Shown: piece after piece, positions 8,956 to 16,947 of the stretch
Layout: each line of letters opens with the position of its first letter
How positions within the stretch are numbered: position 1 is the stretch's first letter
Source: Streptomyces iranensis
Lineage (GTDB): Bacteria > Actinomycetota > Actinomycetes > Streptomycetales > Streptomycetaceae
DNA: 64,000 nt
Assembly: GCF_017874715.1 (NCBI RefSeq)
Contig: NZ_JAGGLR010000005.1
Coordinates: 62,001 to 126,000, forward strand
Direction: 5' to 3'
Notes under the pieces: generated by a model
Database searches by the model: none
Seen by the model: only the letters and a program-made list of their open reading frames with translations
What the model was told of the DNA's origin: nothing
Translations under genes and position numbers: made by a program

Positions 8956-10599
8956 ATGAACCGTCTTGCCGACAATGCTGAGCGTGTGCCCGTCCTCATC
9001 GCGGGCGGCTCCCTGGTGGGCCTGTCCGCCTCACTGTTCCTGGGCCGACTGGGGATCGGTCATCTGCTGGTCGAGAAACACCCGCGCACCTCGCACCACC
9101 CGCGCGGACGGGGGAACAACATCCGGACGATGGAACTGTTCCGCACCGCCGGAGTGGAGTCCGCGATCCGCGAGGCCGCGTCCGTCCTGGCCGACAACCA
9201 CGGAATCCTGCAGACTCCGTCCCTCACCGGTACGGAGGGCAACTGGCTCTTCCGGGAGATGGACCCGGGTGGCAGGGCCGCCCGGATCAGCCCCGCCGGA
9301 TGGTGCCTGTGCAGCCAGAACGACCTGGAGCCGGTGCTGCTGAACGCGGCCCAGGGGCTCGGTGGCGAGCTGCGGTTCTCCACCGAGCTGATCTCCTTCG
9401 AGCAGGACGCGGACGGCGTCACCGCCACCCTCCTGGACCGCAGGTCCGAGCGGCGCTCCACGGTCCGCGCCGACTACCTCATCGCCGCCGACGGCCCCCG
9501 CAGCCCGGTGCGCGAGGCCCTTGGCATCGGGCAGAGCGGACGCGGTGAGCTGTTCCACAACGTGTCCATCACCTTCCGCGCCAAGCGGCTCGCGGACGCG
9601 GTCGGGGACCGCCACTTCATCGCCTGCTACCTCACCAACCCCGAGGCCGACGGGGCGCTGCTGCCCGTCGACAACCAGGAGAGTTGGGTCTTCCACGCCC
9701 CCTGGCACCCCGAGCAGGGCGAACCGCTGGAGGCGTTCGACGACGAGCGCTGCGCCCAGCACATCCGTACCGCCGTCGGCATGCCCGACCTGGAGGTCGA
9801 GGTCACCGGAAAGGCCCCCTGGCACGCGGCCGAGCGGGTCGCGGACCACTACTCCGACGGCCGGGTCTTCCTCGCCGGGGACTCCGCGCACGAGATGTCG
9901 CCCACCGGCGCCTTCGGCTCCAACACCGGAATCCAGGACGCCCACAACCTGGCGTGGAAGCTCGCCGCCGTCATGGGCGGCTGGGCGGGCCCCGCGCTGC
10001 TGGAGACCTACGGCATGGAGCGGCGGCCGGTCGCCCAGGCCACCAGCGCCCGCGCCGCCGCCCGTTCGGCCGAACACAGCCACCCCGGCTACTCGGCGCC
10101 CGCCACCGAGGGCCAGGGCCCGCAGTCCAACGTCATGGCCGTCGCCATGGGCTACCGCTATGTGCGGGGCGCGGTCGCGGGCGCCGACCCCTCAGCCCCC
10201 GCGGTCCCCGACCACTTCACGGTCTCGGCCGAGCCCGGCAGCCGCGCGCCCCATATGTGGGTGCACCGCTGCGGGGTGCGGCTGTCCACCCTCGATCTGT
10301 ACGAGCGCACCTGTGTGCTGCTCACCGGGCCGGGCGGCGCCGCCTGGCACGAGGCCGGCCGCCGCACCGCCGACGCGCTCGGCGTCCCCCTGGACTGCTA
10401 CCGGGTGGGCGATGGCCCGGACCATGAACTCGCCCCAGAACCGGGCATGGACTGGGCCGAACTCCACGGCACCGCTCCCGACGGAGCGGTCCTGGTCCGC
10501 CCCGACGGCTTCGTCGCCTGGCGGGCGGAGCGCTCGGTCCCCGATCCGGAAGCCGCGATGACGCGTGCGCTGCGAGAGGTTCTGCGGCTGGACGGCTGA
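8956..10599 (+). CDS. whiE-ORFVIII: FAD-dependent aromatic hydroxylase (whiE ORFVIII)
   Basis: A 547-aa class A flavoprotein monooxygenase of the PheA/TfdB/RdmE type, expected to hydroxylate the pigment chromophore using NADPH and oxygen. The FAD/NAD(P)H motifs are complete: VLIAGGSLVGLSASLFLGR at the N-terminus, the DG fingerprint YLIAADGPRSPVREALGI, and the ribityl-binding GRVFLAGDSAHEMSPTGAFG. A thioredoxin-like C-terminal domain (from about residue 400, with VLLTGPGGAAW) is typical. ATG 8956 is used, although a clear Shine-Dalgarno is lacking and other in-frame starts exist just upstream. It is divergent from ORFI, as in S. coelicolor whiE. Confidence 0.9.
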   Translation: MNRLADNAERVPVLIAGGSLVGLSASLFLGRLGIGHLLVEKHPRTSHHPRGRGNNIRTMELFRTAGVESAIREAASVLADNHGILQTPSLTGTEGNWLFREMDPGGRAARISPAGWCLCSQNDLEPVLLNAAQGLGGELRFSTELISFEQDADGVTATLLDRRSERRSTVRADYLIAADGPRSPVREALGIGQSGRGELFHNVSITFRAKRLADAVGDRHFIACYLTNPEADGALLPVDNQESWVFHAPWHPEQGEPLEAFDDERCAQHIRTAVGMPDLEVEVTGKAPWHAAERVADHYSDGRVFLAGDSAHEMSPTGAFGSNTGIQDAHNLAWKLAAVMGGWAGPALLETYGMERRPVAQATSARAAARSAEHSHPGYSAPATEGQGPQSNVMAVAMGYRYVRGAVAGADPSAPAVPDHFTVSAEPGSRAPHMWVHRCGVRLSTLDLYERTCVLLTGPGGAAWHEAGRRTADALGVPLDCYRVGDGPDHELAPEPGMDWAELHGTAPDGAVLVRPDGFVAWRAERSVPDPEAAMTRALREVLRLDG

Positions 10600-10777
10600 C
10601 CCCGCTCTTCCCGGAAGCCATCGGTGTCCGGACGCCACCCCAGTTCCGGGTGCCACCCGCCCGGGGCCGTGGGACGCGGCGCCGGGCGCCGGGCCGGGGA
10701 CGGCTGTTCATCGGGCTCGCCCTGGTCCCCGGCCAAGGACGCCTGATGCGCCATCTCATGACGTTGGTTCCTCGCTG

Positions 10778-11767
10778 TCAGGCTTGGCGGGCGCAGGACG
10801 CGAGGCGACCGGCGAGCGCGGTGACGAGGTCGCGCAGTTCATCGGGGCGCTCGATGACGAACGGCCGGTCGAGTGAGGCGAGTACCGGAGGCAACCAGTC
10901 CAGCCGCTCCGCCCGCAGCTCGACGCGCAGCCAGCGCTCGGTCGCCCGGTCCTCGCCTGCCACGGGCGCGTACTCCTCCAGGCTCGCCACACTGGCGGGA
11001 AGGTGGGCGCGGATCTGCCCGGCCGTCCCGTGGACCCGCAAGGTCACCTCATGCCGGTACCCGGCCGTGGCGAACCCTGACAACACGCGCTGTGCCGGAC
11101 CGGCGCCTACGGGCGCTTCGAATGAGCCGGGCAGGGTCCGCGCGTCCGCGATGCGATCGAGCCGGAAGGTTCGGTCCTCGGCGATCCGGGCGTCCTCGCC
11201 CGTGACGTACCACCGGCCCGCATGGGCGACGACCCCGTACGCGTGCAGCGTGCGTTCACTGTGCCGTCCGTCACGGTCGGTGTAGCGGATCGAGACCGGT
11301 CGGCGGTGGCGCACCGCGTCGGCGATGGTGAGCAGGACCCCGGCGTCCGGGGTGTCGAAATCACCGGGCTGATCCGTGAAGGCGAGAGCTTCCAGGAGTG
11401 TGTCGAGCCGACGGGCGATGTGCTTGGGCAGCACCCGCCGGATCTTCGCCGACGCCGTCTCGCTCGCCGTGTGCTCCGTCGTCGTCAACCCTGACCGGCG
11501 GCCGGCGACCAGGCCGAGCAGCACGGCCAGCGCCTCGTCGTCGCTGAGCATGAGCGGAGGCAGGCGGTACCCGGAGGCGAGCCGGTACCCGCCATAGCGG
11601 CCGCGCACCGATTCCACGGGCACGTCCAGGTCGATCAGCTGGTGCACATACCGCCGCACGGTGCGCCCTTCGACGCCGAGCCGGCCGGCGAGTTCGGCCA
11701 CCGTCCGGGTGCCGCCCGACTGCAGCAGCTCCAGGAGTGTCAGCACGCGGGCGGTTGGTCGAGGCAT
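10778..11767 (-). CDS. HTH-WYL (YafY-type) transcriptional regulator
   Basis: A 329-aa regulator with an N-terminal winged HTH (TRTVAELAGRLGVEGRTVRR), the YGGYRLASGYRLPPLMLSDD linker typical of this family, and a WYL-type ligand domain (VSIRYTDRDG, HAYGVVAHAGRWYVTGED, RTFRLDRI) followed by a WCX C-terminal domain. WYL proteins sense small molecules or nucleic acids and often repress a neighbouring gene. It is transcribed divergently from the small VOC gene at 11861, separated by 93 bp that contain GGAC-N7-GTCC (about 11801-11815) as a possible operator. There is no Shine-Dalgarno in front of ATG 11767. Confidence 0.88.
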   Translation of the reverse strand: MPRPTARVLTLLELLQSGGTRTVAELAGRLGVEGRTVRRYVHQLIDLDVPVESVRGRYGGYRLASGYRLPPLMLSDDEALAVLLGLVAGRRSGLTTTEHTASETASAKIRRVLPKHIARRLDTLLEALAFTDQPGDFDTPDAGVLLTIADAVRHRRPVSIRYTDRDGRHSERTLHAYGVVAHAGRWYVTGEDARIAEDRTFRLDRIADARTLPGSFEAPVGAGPAQRVLSGFATAGYRHEVTLRVHGTAGQIRAHLPASVASLEEYAPVAGEDRATERWLRVELRAERLDWLPPVLASLDRPFVIERPDELRDLVTALAGRLASCARQA

Positions 11768-11860
11768 GTTCGCAGCCTAACGCGAATACAGGACCGATTC
11801 TGTCCACTATTTCTCCTAGCCTGCGTCGTGCACGCCTCCAGCACAGCCAAGGAGATTCCC

Positions 11861-12259
11861 ATGGACTTCGTCTCGATCCGCATCATCACCGGCGACGTGG
11901 CGCGCCTCGTCGAGTTCTACGAGCGGGCCACAGGGGCGCGGGCGACGTGGGCCACCGAGGACTTCGCCGAACTCAGGACCGCGGGCGCCACCCTCGCGAT
12001 CGCCGGCGTCCGCACCGTCCCGCTGTTCGCCCCGGGCTCTGCCCGCCCGGCGGACAACCACAGCGTGATCACCGAGTTCCTCGTCGACGACGTGGACCGC
12101 GTTCACCAGAACCTGACCGGCTTCGTCACCGACTTCGTCACCGAGCCCACCACGATGCCCTGGGGCAACCGGTCGCTGCTGTTCCGTGACCCCGACGGCA
12201 ACCTCGTCAACTTCTTCACCCCCGTCACCCCAGCGGCCATCGAAAAGTTCGCACGCTGA
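11861..12259 (+). CDS. VOC-superfamily (glyoxalase/bleomycin-resistance-like) protein
   Basis: A 132-aa single-chain vicinal-oxygen-chelate protein with two beta-alpha-beta-beta-beta modules (MDFVSIRIITGDVARLVEFY, and NHSVITEFLVDDVDRVHQ) and the C-terminal metal-site strand NRSLLFRDPDGNLVNFF. AAGGAG is 6 nt before the ATG. Members act as metal-dependent isomerases, dioxygenases or drug-binding proteins; the substrate cannot be told. The divergent WYL regulator is its probable controller. Confidence 0.85.
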   Translation: MDFVSIRIITGDVARLVEFYERATGARATWATEDFAELRTAGATLAIAGVRTVPLFAPGSARPADNHSVITEFLVDDVDRVHQNLTGFVTDFVTEPTTMPWGNRSLLFRDPDGNLVNFFTPVTPAAIEKFAR

Positions 12260-12347
12260 CGCCACGCACAGCCGGGAGCGCCCGGAACCCCGCGCCGCGA
12301 CAGCGAGTAACCCGGCACGCGGGAGAAGCCCGATCAGGGTGGTGTGG

Positions 12348-13013
12348 TCAGCTTGCGGCTTCGCTCCGGGCGTCGCCCGCCGTACGGCGGCGCAGGCGGC
12401 GCCACAGCGCGGGGGCCGTGCTGATCACCACCGTCAGGACCACGGCCGCCGCCACGCCCTCCCACGGCTCGGGGAAGAGCGAGCCGCCCAGGATCCCGAT
12501 CAGCTGATACGTCACCGCCCAGGCCAGCGCCGCGGGTCCGGCGCCCCGGGCGAACCTCCGCAGTGGCCAGCGCGCCAGCAGGCAGGCCAGCATCACCGGT
12601 ATCCGCCCGGCCGGGATCAGCCGGGACAGCACCAGAACCGCCACCCCGTGCTCGTTCAGCCGGGCCTGTGCCTGGTCCAGCCGTTCCGGCGCCGCGTGGT
12701 CGTGGATCCGCTCCAGCCACCGCGAGCCGTTCTTCGAGCGCACTCCGCGCCGTCCGAGCCAGTACAGCATCACGTCGCCGGAGAAGGCCGCCAGCGAGGC
12801 CACTCCGAAGACCACCAGCAGTGACAGCGGGGGAGCGGTCTGGTGGATGGCGACCACCGCGGCCGAGGAGACCACCGCCCCGGTGGGTATCACCGGCACC
12901 AGTGACCCGAACACCACCAGCAGGTACAGCGAGGGGTACCCCACCGCCTGCTGTGTCGACTCGGACGGCACGCTCCGCGCCAGATCCGCCAGATCCGCGA
13001 GATCCCCTATCAC
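12348..13013 (-). CDS. DedA-family membrane protein
   Basis: A 221-aa polytopic membrane protein with the DedA/SNARE-associated domain, a family linked to lipid flipping and membrane homeostasis. Visible features are several hydrophobic segments (LYLLVVFGSLVPVIPTGAVV, SLLVVFGVASLAAF), the conserved GDVMLYWLGRRGV and the family hallmark VLSRLIPAGRIPVMLACLLA, and a basic C-terminus. GTG 13013 overlaps the stop of the upstream hydrolase gene (GTGA) with GGAG 8 nt before it, so it is preferred to the more upstream GTG 13037. Co-transcribed with the metallo-hydrolase. Confidence 0.87.
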   Translation of the reverse strand: MIGDLADLADLARSVPSESTQQAVGYPSLYLLVVFGSLVPVIPTGAVVSSAAVVAIHQTAPPLSLLVVFGVASLAAFSGDVMLYWLGRRGVRSKNGSRWLERIHDHAAPERLDQAQARLNEHGVAVLVLSRLIPAGRIPVMLACLLARWPLRRFARGAGPAALAWAVTYQLIGILGGSLFPEPWEGVAAAVVLTVVISTAPALWRRLRRRTAGDARSEAAS

Positions 13014-13792
13014 CTGGCGGGCTCCAGCCGCACGCACTCCCCGTGCACCAGCCGGTGCACCACCGTGTCGGGGGCGAGCTGTCCGGCGTGGCGCACGAAG
13101 TCGTCGCCCGGGGCGTGGAATTCATGCGGACGGATCGCGTCCATCCCGATCGGCCAGTACGTCCCGTAGTGCACCGGCACCGCGCAGCGCGCCCCCAGCC
13201 GCGCCAGCGCCTGGGCCGCGCGGCCCGCGTCGAGATGGCCGGGGCCGAGGTACGGCCCCCAGCCGCCCACCGGAAGCAGCGCCACATCGCACGCGCCCAC
13301 CGTCTCCGCCATCCCGTCGAACAGCCCGGTGTCCCCCGCGAAATACGTGGTCGATTCGCCGCTCAGCACATACCCCAGCGCGGGCACCCGGCTCGGCCCG
13401 TACGGCAGCCGCCGCCCGTCGTGCGCGGCCGGTACCGCCCGGATGCGCACCTCGCCGACCACGCACACGTCCCCCGGCGCCATCTCGGTCACCCGCAGCC
13501 CCCGCGCCGCGACCACCCGCCGCAGCCCGGACACCGCCCGCCCGGCCCCGCGCGGCACCATCAGCCGGGTGCCGGGCAGCAGCTTGGCCAGCGAGCCGAG
13601 GTGCAGATGGTCGGCGTGCAGATGCGAGACCAGCGCCACGTCCGCCACCGCCGCGGCGGCCGGTGGCACGGCTCCCCGGCGGCGCCGCAGATGGGCCAGC
13701 CGCCGTACGAAGAGGGGGTCGGTCAGCACTCGCACACCGGAGTCCCGCACGGTCGCGGTGGCATGCCCCCACCAGGTGATCTCCACCGACAT
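13010..13792 (-). CDS. Metallo-beta-lactamase-fold hydrolase (UlaG-like)
   Basis: A 260-aa MBL-fold enzyme. It opens with ITWWGHATATVRDSGVRVLT, carries the zinc signature SHLHADHLHLGSL, then PAAHDGRRLPYG, FAGDTGLFDGM and VPVHYGTYWPIG, matching the UlaG/N-acyl-phosphatidylethanolamine-hydrolase-like branch that attacks lactones or phosphoesters. AGGAGG lies 6 nt upstream of ATG 13792. The downstream DedA gene overlaps its stop by 4 bp, so a membrane-lipid role is possible, but the substrate is not evident. Confidence 0.85.
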   Translation of the reverse strand: MSVEITWWGHATATVRDSGVRVLTDPLFVRRLAHLRRRRGAVPPAAAAVADVALVSHLHADHLHLGSLAKLLPGTRLMVPRGAGRAVSGLRRVVAARGLRVTEMAPGDVCVVGEVRIRAVPAAHDGRRLPYGPSRVPALGYVLSGESTTYFAGDTGLFDGMAETVGACDVALLPVGGWGPYLGPGHLDAGRAAQALARLGARCAVPVHYGTYWPIGMDAIRPHEFHAPGDDFVRHAGQLAPDTVVHRLVHGECVRLEPAR

Positions 13793-13871
13793 CTCCCGCC
13801 TCCTCCCTCGGGCCGTCCCGCCCCGATCCTCTCACCCCGCCGGGTGGTGCATGGAATCAGCCCATGCGGGT

Positions 13872-13888
13872 ATGCATGACTCATGCAT
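13872..13888. promoter_or_regulatory. Perfect 17-bp palindrome over the MarR start codon (likely operator)
   Basis: ATGCATGA-C-TCATGCAT is a perfect inverted repeat with a 1-bp centre. It covers the ATG at 13883 of the MarR gene, where a dimeric MarR-family repressor would block its own transcription or translation. Confidence 0.65.
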
Positions 13889-14461
13889 GATGAGAGGGAA
13901 CGCGTAGCGAATCTGCTGGGGGCCACGGCGCTGGCGATCACCGACGATCTGCTCGGCGCCCCGGCCGCCGCGTCCCGCCTGAGCATGAGCGCGGCCGCCG
14001 CGCTCATCGTGCTCCGCGCCGGCCCCGGGGTGAGCGTGACCGAACTCGGCCGCCGGGTGGGGCTCACCCAGTCCGCGGCGGTGCGCATGGTCGACGGGCT
14101 GGAGCGGGACGCACTGGTCGAGCGGCGGCGCGGAATCGGCAACTGGACCGGGGTCCACCCCACCGCCAAGGGCCGGCGGACCGCGGACCGGCTGCTGACC
14201 TCGCGCACCTCCCAGCTCACCGGGGTGCTGGACGGCCTCGGCGAGACGGAGGTCCGCGACCTCGGCGCACTGCTGGCCAAGCTGCTCGACGGGCTCTACC
14301 AGGGCAGCGGCTCGGCCGACCGGATGTGCCGGCTGTGCGACCGGACCGCCTGCACCCCGGACGGCGTGGAGTGCCCGGTCGGGGCCGCGGACCGGGCGGC
14401 CGCCGCACAGCCGGCCGCCCGTGCGGCGGCCGAGGACGGGGCCCGCACGGACCATGGGTGA
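13883..14461 (+). CDS. MarR-family transcriptional regulator with cysteine-rich tail
   Basis: A 192-aa winged-helix regulator: helix-turn-helix VSVTELGRRVGLTQSAAVRM, wing region LERDALVERRRGI and dimerisation helices. Beyond the usual ~145 residues a C-terminal extension holds four cysteines (MCRLCDRTACTPDGVECPVG), a pattern that could bind a metal or sense redox state. No Shine-Dalgarno precedes ATG 13883 and the start lies inside a perfect palindrome, consistent with a leaderless, autoregulated transcript. Its stop overlaps the ATG of a damaged EamA transporter gene (ATGGGTGA), the former downstream partner. Confidence 0.85.
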   Translation: MHDERERVANLLGATALAITDDLLGAPAAASRLSMSAAAALIVLRAGPGVSVTELGRRVGLTQSAAVRMVDGLERDALVERRRGIGNWTGVHPTAKGRRTADRLLTSRTSQLTGVLDGLGETEVRDLGALLAKLLDGLYQGSGSADRMCRLCDRTACTPDGVECPVGAADRAAAAQPAARAAAEDGARTDHG

Positions 14462-14648
14462 GCTGCTGGCCGTCGCCTCCGCGCTCTCGGGCCTCGGCAC
14501 CGGGGTGGGCGTGGCATGCCTCTACTGGTCGATGAACCAGGGGCCGATGAGCGTCGTGGTGCCGGTCAGCGATGTCACGGCGGTGGGCCTGCCGGTGCCG
14601 GCGGGGATCACCCTCCTCGGCGACCGGCCCTCGCCCCCGGCGCTCACA
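14454..14648 (+). pseudogene. EamA/DMT-family transporter remnant
   Basis: The frame from ATG 14454 reads MGELLAVASALSGLGTGVGV then ACLYWSMNQGPMSVVVPVSD and TAVGLPVPAGITLLGDRPS. The 'YW(A/S)xNxGPMSVVxPV' and 'LGDRPS' pieces are hallmarks of EamA drug/metabolite transporters, whose first repeat normally places about 45 more residues between the first helix and this segment. The frame then runs into the 3' end of the TetR gene at 14650 and loses all similarity. I read this as a transporter that has lost an internal piece and its entire second half. Confidence 0.65.
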
Positions 14649-14649
14649 T

Positions 14650-15246
14650 TTACTGGACCCGCACCAGTGGCAGGTAGATGGTGTCGAGGATGTCCTTGAT
14701 CACGGCGTCCGTGATCGGCGTCCCGCGGATCACGAACTCGTTGCGCAGTAGGTCGTGTGCGACGGTCATGGCACGCGTGCCCCGCAGTTCGGGGCGCACC
14801 TCACCACGCTCGATCCCGCGCTGGTAGATCTCGTCGACCAGGTATGGCCCCGTCGCGAGGAGCTGCCTTCGTGTCTCGGCGGCAAGTTCCGGGTTCTTCG
14901 TCACCTCCGCGAGCACTCCGCGAAGCAGCTCGCCGTACTCGGAATCCATCAGGTCGGCGAGCGAACGTAGCAGCGTGTGCATGTCCGAGGCGAAGGACCC
15001 GGTGTCCGGCGTGGACAACAGCGAGCGGACCAGCTGCCCTTGCGCGTACACCACGAGCTCGGCACGGTTGCTCCACCTGCGGTACAGCGCGGCCTTGCTG
15101 GTGCGCGCCCTACTGGCGATCCAGTCCATGGTCAGCGCCGCATAGCCACGTTCGATCAGACCCTCACGCGCCGCGCGAAGGATCGCGTCCTCCAACTCGG
15201 CGCCACGCCTGCGTGGCCCCCGGCGGTGATCGGTCGCGCTGCTCAT
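14650..15246 (-). CDS. TetR-family repressor of the P450 cassette
   Basis: A 198-aa regulator with the N-terminal HTH (LEDAILRAAREGLIERGYAA, WIASRARTSKAALYRRWSNR) and a TetR C-terminal ligand domain of the TetR_C_16 sort (LVVYAQGQLV onward). It is divergent from the cytochrome P450 gene, with 101 bp between the starts that contain a near-perfect 25-bp palindrome at 15300-15324. Binding there would repress the P450 and ferredoxin genes until a substrate-like ligand appears. Its 3' end abuts the truncated EamA gene. Confidence 0.88.
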   Translation of the reverse strand: MSSATDHRRGPRRRGAELEDAILRAAREGLIERGYAALTMDWIASRARTSKAALYRRWSNRAELVVYAQGQLVRSLLSTPDTGSFASDMHTLLRSLADLMDSEYGELLRGVLAEVTKNPELAAETRRQLLATGPYLVDEIYQRGIERGEVRPELRGTRAMTVAHDLLRNEFVIRGTPITDAVIKDILDTIYLPLVRVQ

Positions 15247-15299
15247 GCCTGCTTACGGTAATGCGTTGCGCTCGCCGGTTCCAGAAGCCTACTGTGGCC

Positions 15300-15324
15300 T
15301 TTAGGGAACGATACGTTCTCTAAA
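15300..15324. promoter_or_regulatory. 25-bp palindrome, probable TetR operator
   Basis: Left arm TTTAGGGAACG (15300-15310), centre ATA, right arm CGTTCTCTAAA (15314-15324). The arms are inverted copies with one mismatch, and the inner GAACG-ATA-CGTTC is perfect. It ends 24 bp before the P450 start codon, where a bound repressor would obstruct the promoter. TTTAG/CTAAA ends make it AT-rich against the local background. Confidence 0.7.
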
Positions 15325-15347
15325 TTTGCCCACGCTTGAGGTGCCAC

Positions 15348-16538
15348 ATGGAAGAGACGATTACCTTCCCGCAGGTCCGTACCTGCCCGTACCGTCCGCC
15401 GCACGGCTACACCGAACTGACCGCGCAGGGGCCGCTGCACCGCGTCGAGCTCTACGACGGCAAGCTCGGCTGGGTGGTCACGCGGTACGCAGAGGCCCGC
15501 GCGCTGCTCAGCGATCCGCGGCTCTCGTCCAACCGAACCGACCCGAACTTCCCGCTGATCTCGTCACGCGGGGCCGCCGCTCGCGAGCAGCCGCCCGCGT
15601 TCATCGGTATGGACCCGCCGGAACATGGCCACTACCGGCGCATGACCATTCCCGAGTTCACCGTCAAGCGGATGAATGAATTGCGCCCGAAGATCGAAAA
15701 GATCACGGAACGGGCCGCCGAGCAGCTGTGCACGGCCGGCCCGTCCGCAGATCTGGTCGTCAACTACGCGCTGCCGATCCCGTCCCTGGTGATCTGCGAA
15801 GTGCTCGGGGTGCCGTACTCCGATCACGAGTTCTTCGAGGACGCGAGCAGGCGGATGATGCGCAGCGCCACCGCGGAGGGAGCCGGCGTCGCCCGCAGAG
15901 AGCTGTTGGAATACCTGGACTCGCTGGTCGATGCCGCGATCGAGAACCCGCGGCCCGGCCTGGTCAGCAGGCTGGCCAACGGTGAACTCGCCCGCGGCGA
16001 GCTGCCCCGGGACTACCTTACGGGTATCGCGGTGTTGCTTCTGGTCGCGGGCCATGAGACCACCGCGAACGTGATCACCCTGGGCACCCTGATGCTGCTG
16101 GAACACCCCGATCAGCTCGCCGAGTTCCGCGCCAACCCCGATGTGGTGCCCGGCGTCGTCGAGGAACTGCTGCGCTACACCTCCGTCGCGGACACCGCAG
16201 GGGCTCGGGTGGCCACGGCGGACATCGACATCGCAGGCCAGCGCATCCGTGCGGGCGAAGGGGTGCTGATCCCGAACGGGCCGGCGAACTTCGATCCCGC
16301 GATGTTCCCCGGGCCGGAAGAGTTCGACATTCACCGGGACTCGCGCAAGCACAACACGTTCGGCTACGGCGTGCACCAGTGCCTCGGGCAGAACCTCGCG
16401 CGGCTCGAACTGCAGATCGCGCTGCCACTGCTCTTCGAACGCTTCCCCACGCTGCGGCTCGGTACCCCGGCGACGGAACTGCGGCCCCGTCGCGCCGACA
16501 CCATTCAGGGCGTGGACGAACTGATTGTCACCTGGTGA
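15348..16538 (+). CDS. Cytochrome P450 (CYP105-like)
   Basis: A 396-aa soluble actinobacterial P450. The I-helix oxygen-activation motif is AGHETTA (about residue 233), the K-helix motif EELLRYTSVADTAGARVATA follows, and the heme loop is FGYGVHQCLGQNLARLEL with the thiolate Cys345. Early segments RPPHGYTELTAQGPL and FIGMDPPEHGHYRRM fit the CYP105 type that hydroxylates xenobiotics or natural products. GAGG lies 6 nt before ATG 15348. A [3Fe-4S] ferredoxin gene follows after 14 bp as its electron donor; no ferredoxin reductase is nearby. Confidence 0.93.
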   Translation: MEETITFPQVRTCPYRPPHGYTELTAQGPLHRVELYDGKLGWVVTRYAEARALLSDPRLSSNRTDPNFPLISSRGAAAREQPPAFIGMDPPEHGHYRRMTIPEFTVKRMNELRPKIEKITERAAEQLCTAGPSADLVVNYALPIPSLVICEVLGVPYSDHEFFEDASRRMMRSATAEGAGVARRELLEYLDSLVDAAIENPRPGLVSRLANGELARGELPRDYLTGIAVLLLVAGHETTANVITLGTLMLLEHPDQLAEFRANPDVVPGVVEELLRYTSVADTAGARVATADIDIAGQRIRAGEGVLIPNGPANFDPAMFPGPEEFDIHRDSRKHNTFGYGVHQCLGQNLARLELQIALPLLFERFPTLRLGTPATELRPRRADTIQGVDELIVTW

Positions 16539-16552
16539 GAACGGAGCCCACG

Positions 16553-16744
16553 ATGCACGTGACCGGAGACCGAGAGGTCTGTGTCGGAGCGGGTCAGTGC
16601 GTATTCGCCGCTCCCGATGTATTCGACCAGGACGAGGACGAGGGCCTCGTCCTGGTGTTGCAGGAGTACCCCGGCGAGGCCCGGCGCGAGACCGTCGAGG
16701 AGGCAGCAGACACCTGCCCGTCGGGCGCTGTGCGCATCGGCTGA
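16553..16744 (+). CDS. [3Fe-4S] ferredoxin, P450 partner
   Basis: A 63-aa ferredoxin with the single-cluster ligand pattern CVGAGQC ... CPSGAV: in CxxxxxC the middle ligand of a 4Fe cluster is replaced by Ala/Gly, which marks the 3Fe-4S type that feeds P450s in actinomycetes. The acidic stretch DQDEDEG is typical of its docking surface. It lies 14 bp after the P450 stop in the same transcript. Confidence 0.92.
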   Translation: MHVTGDREVCVGAGQCVFAAPDVFDQDEDEGLVLVLQEYPGEARRETVEEAADTCPSGAVRIG

Positions 16745-16947
16745 GCGCGGCTTGGCGCGGGCCCGGGAGAGGCGGGAGCGGACCGTACCGACGGCGATCA
16801 CGGCCGGCCCGCGCACCCCGCGCCGTGGGCCGATCCCCGTCCGCCAGACGAAAATCCGTGGACCGCCGGGCGGCCCGTACGCCACGATGACCGCCGCCAA
16901 CCCCGGCCCCCGGGGTCCCGCTCACACGAAAGGCCACCGTCGTCCGT

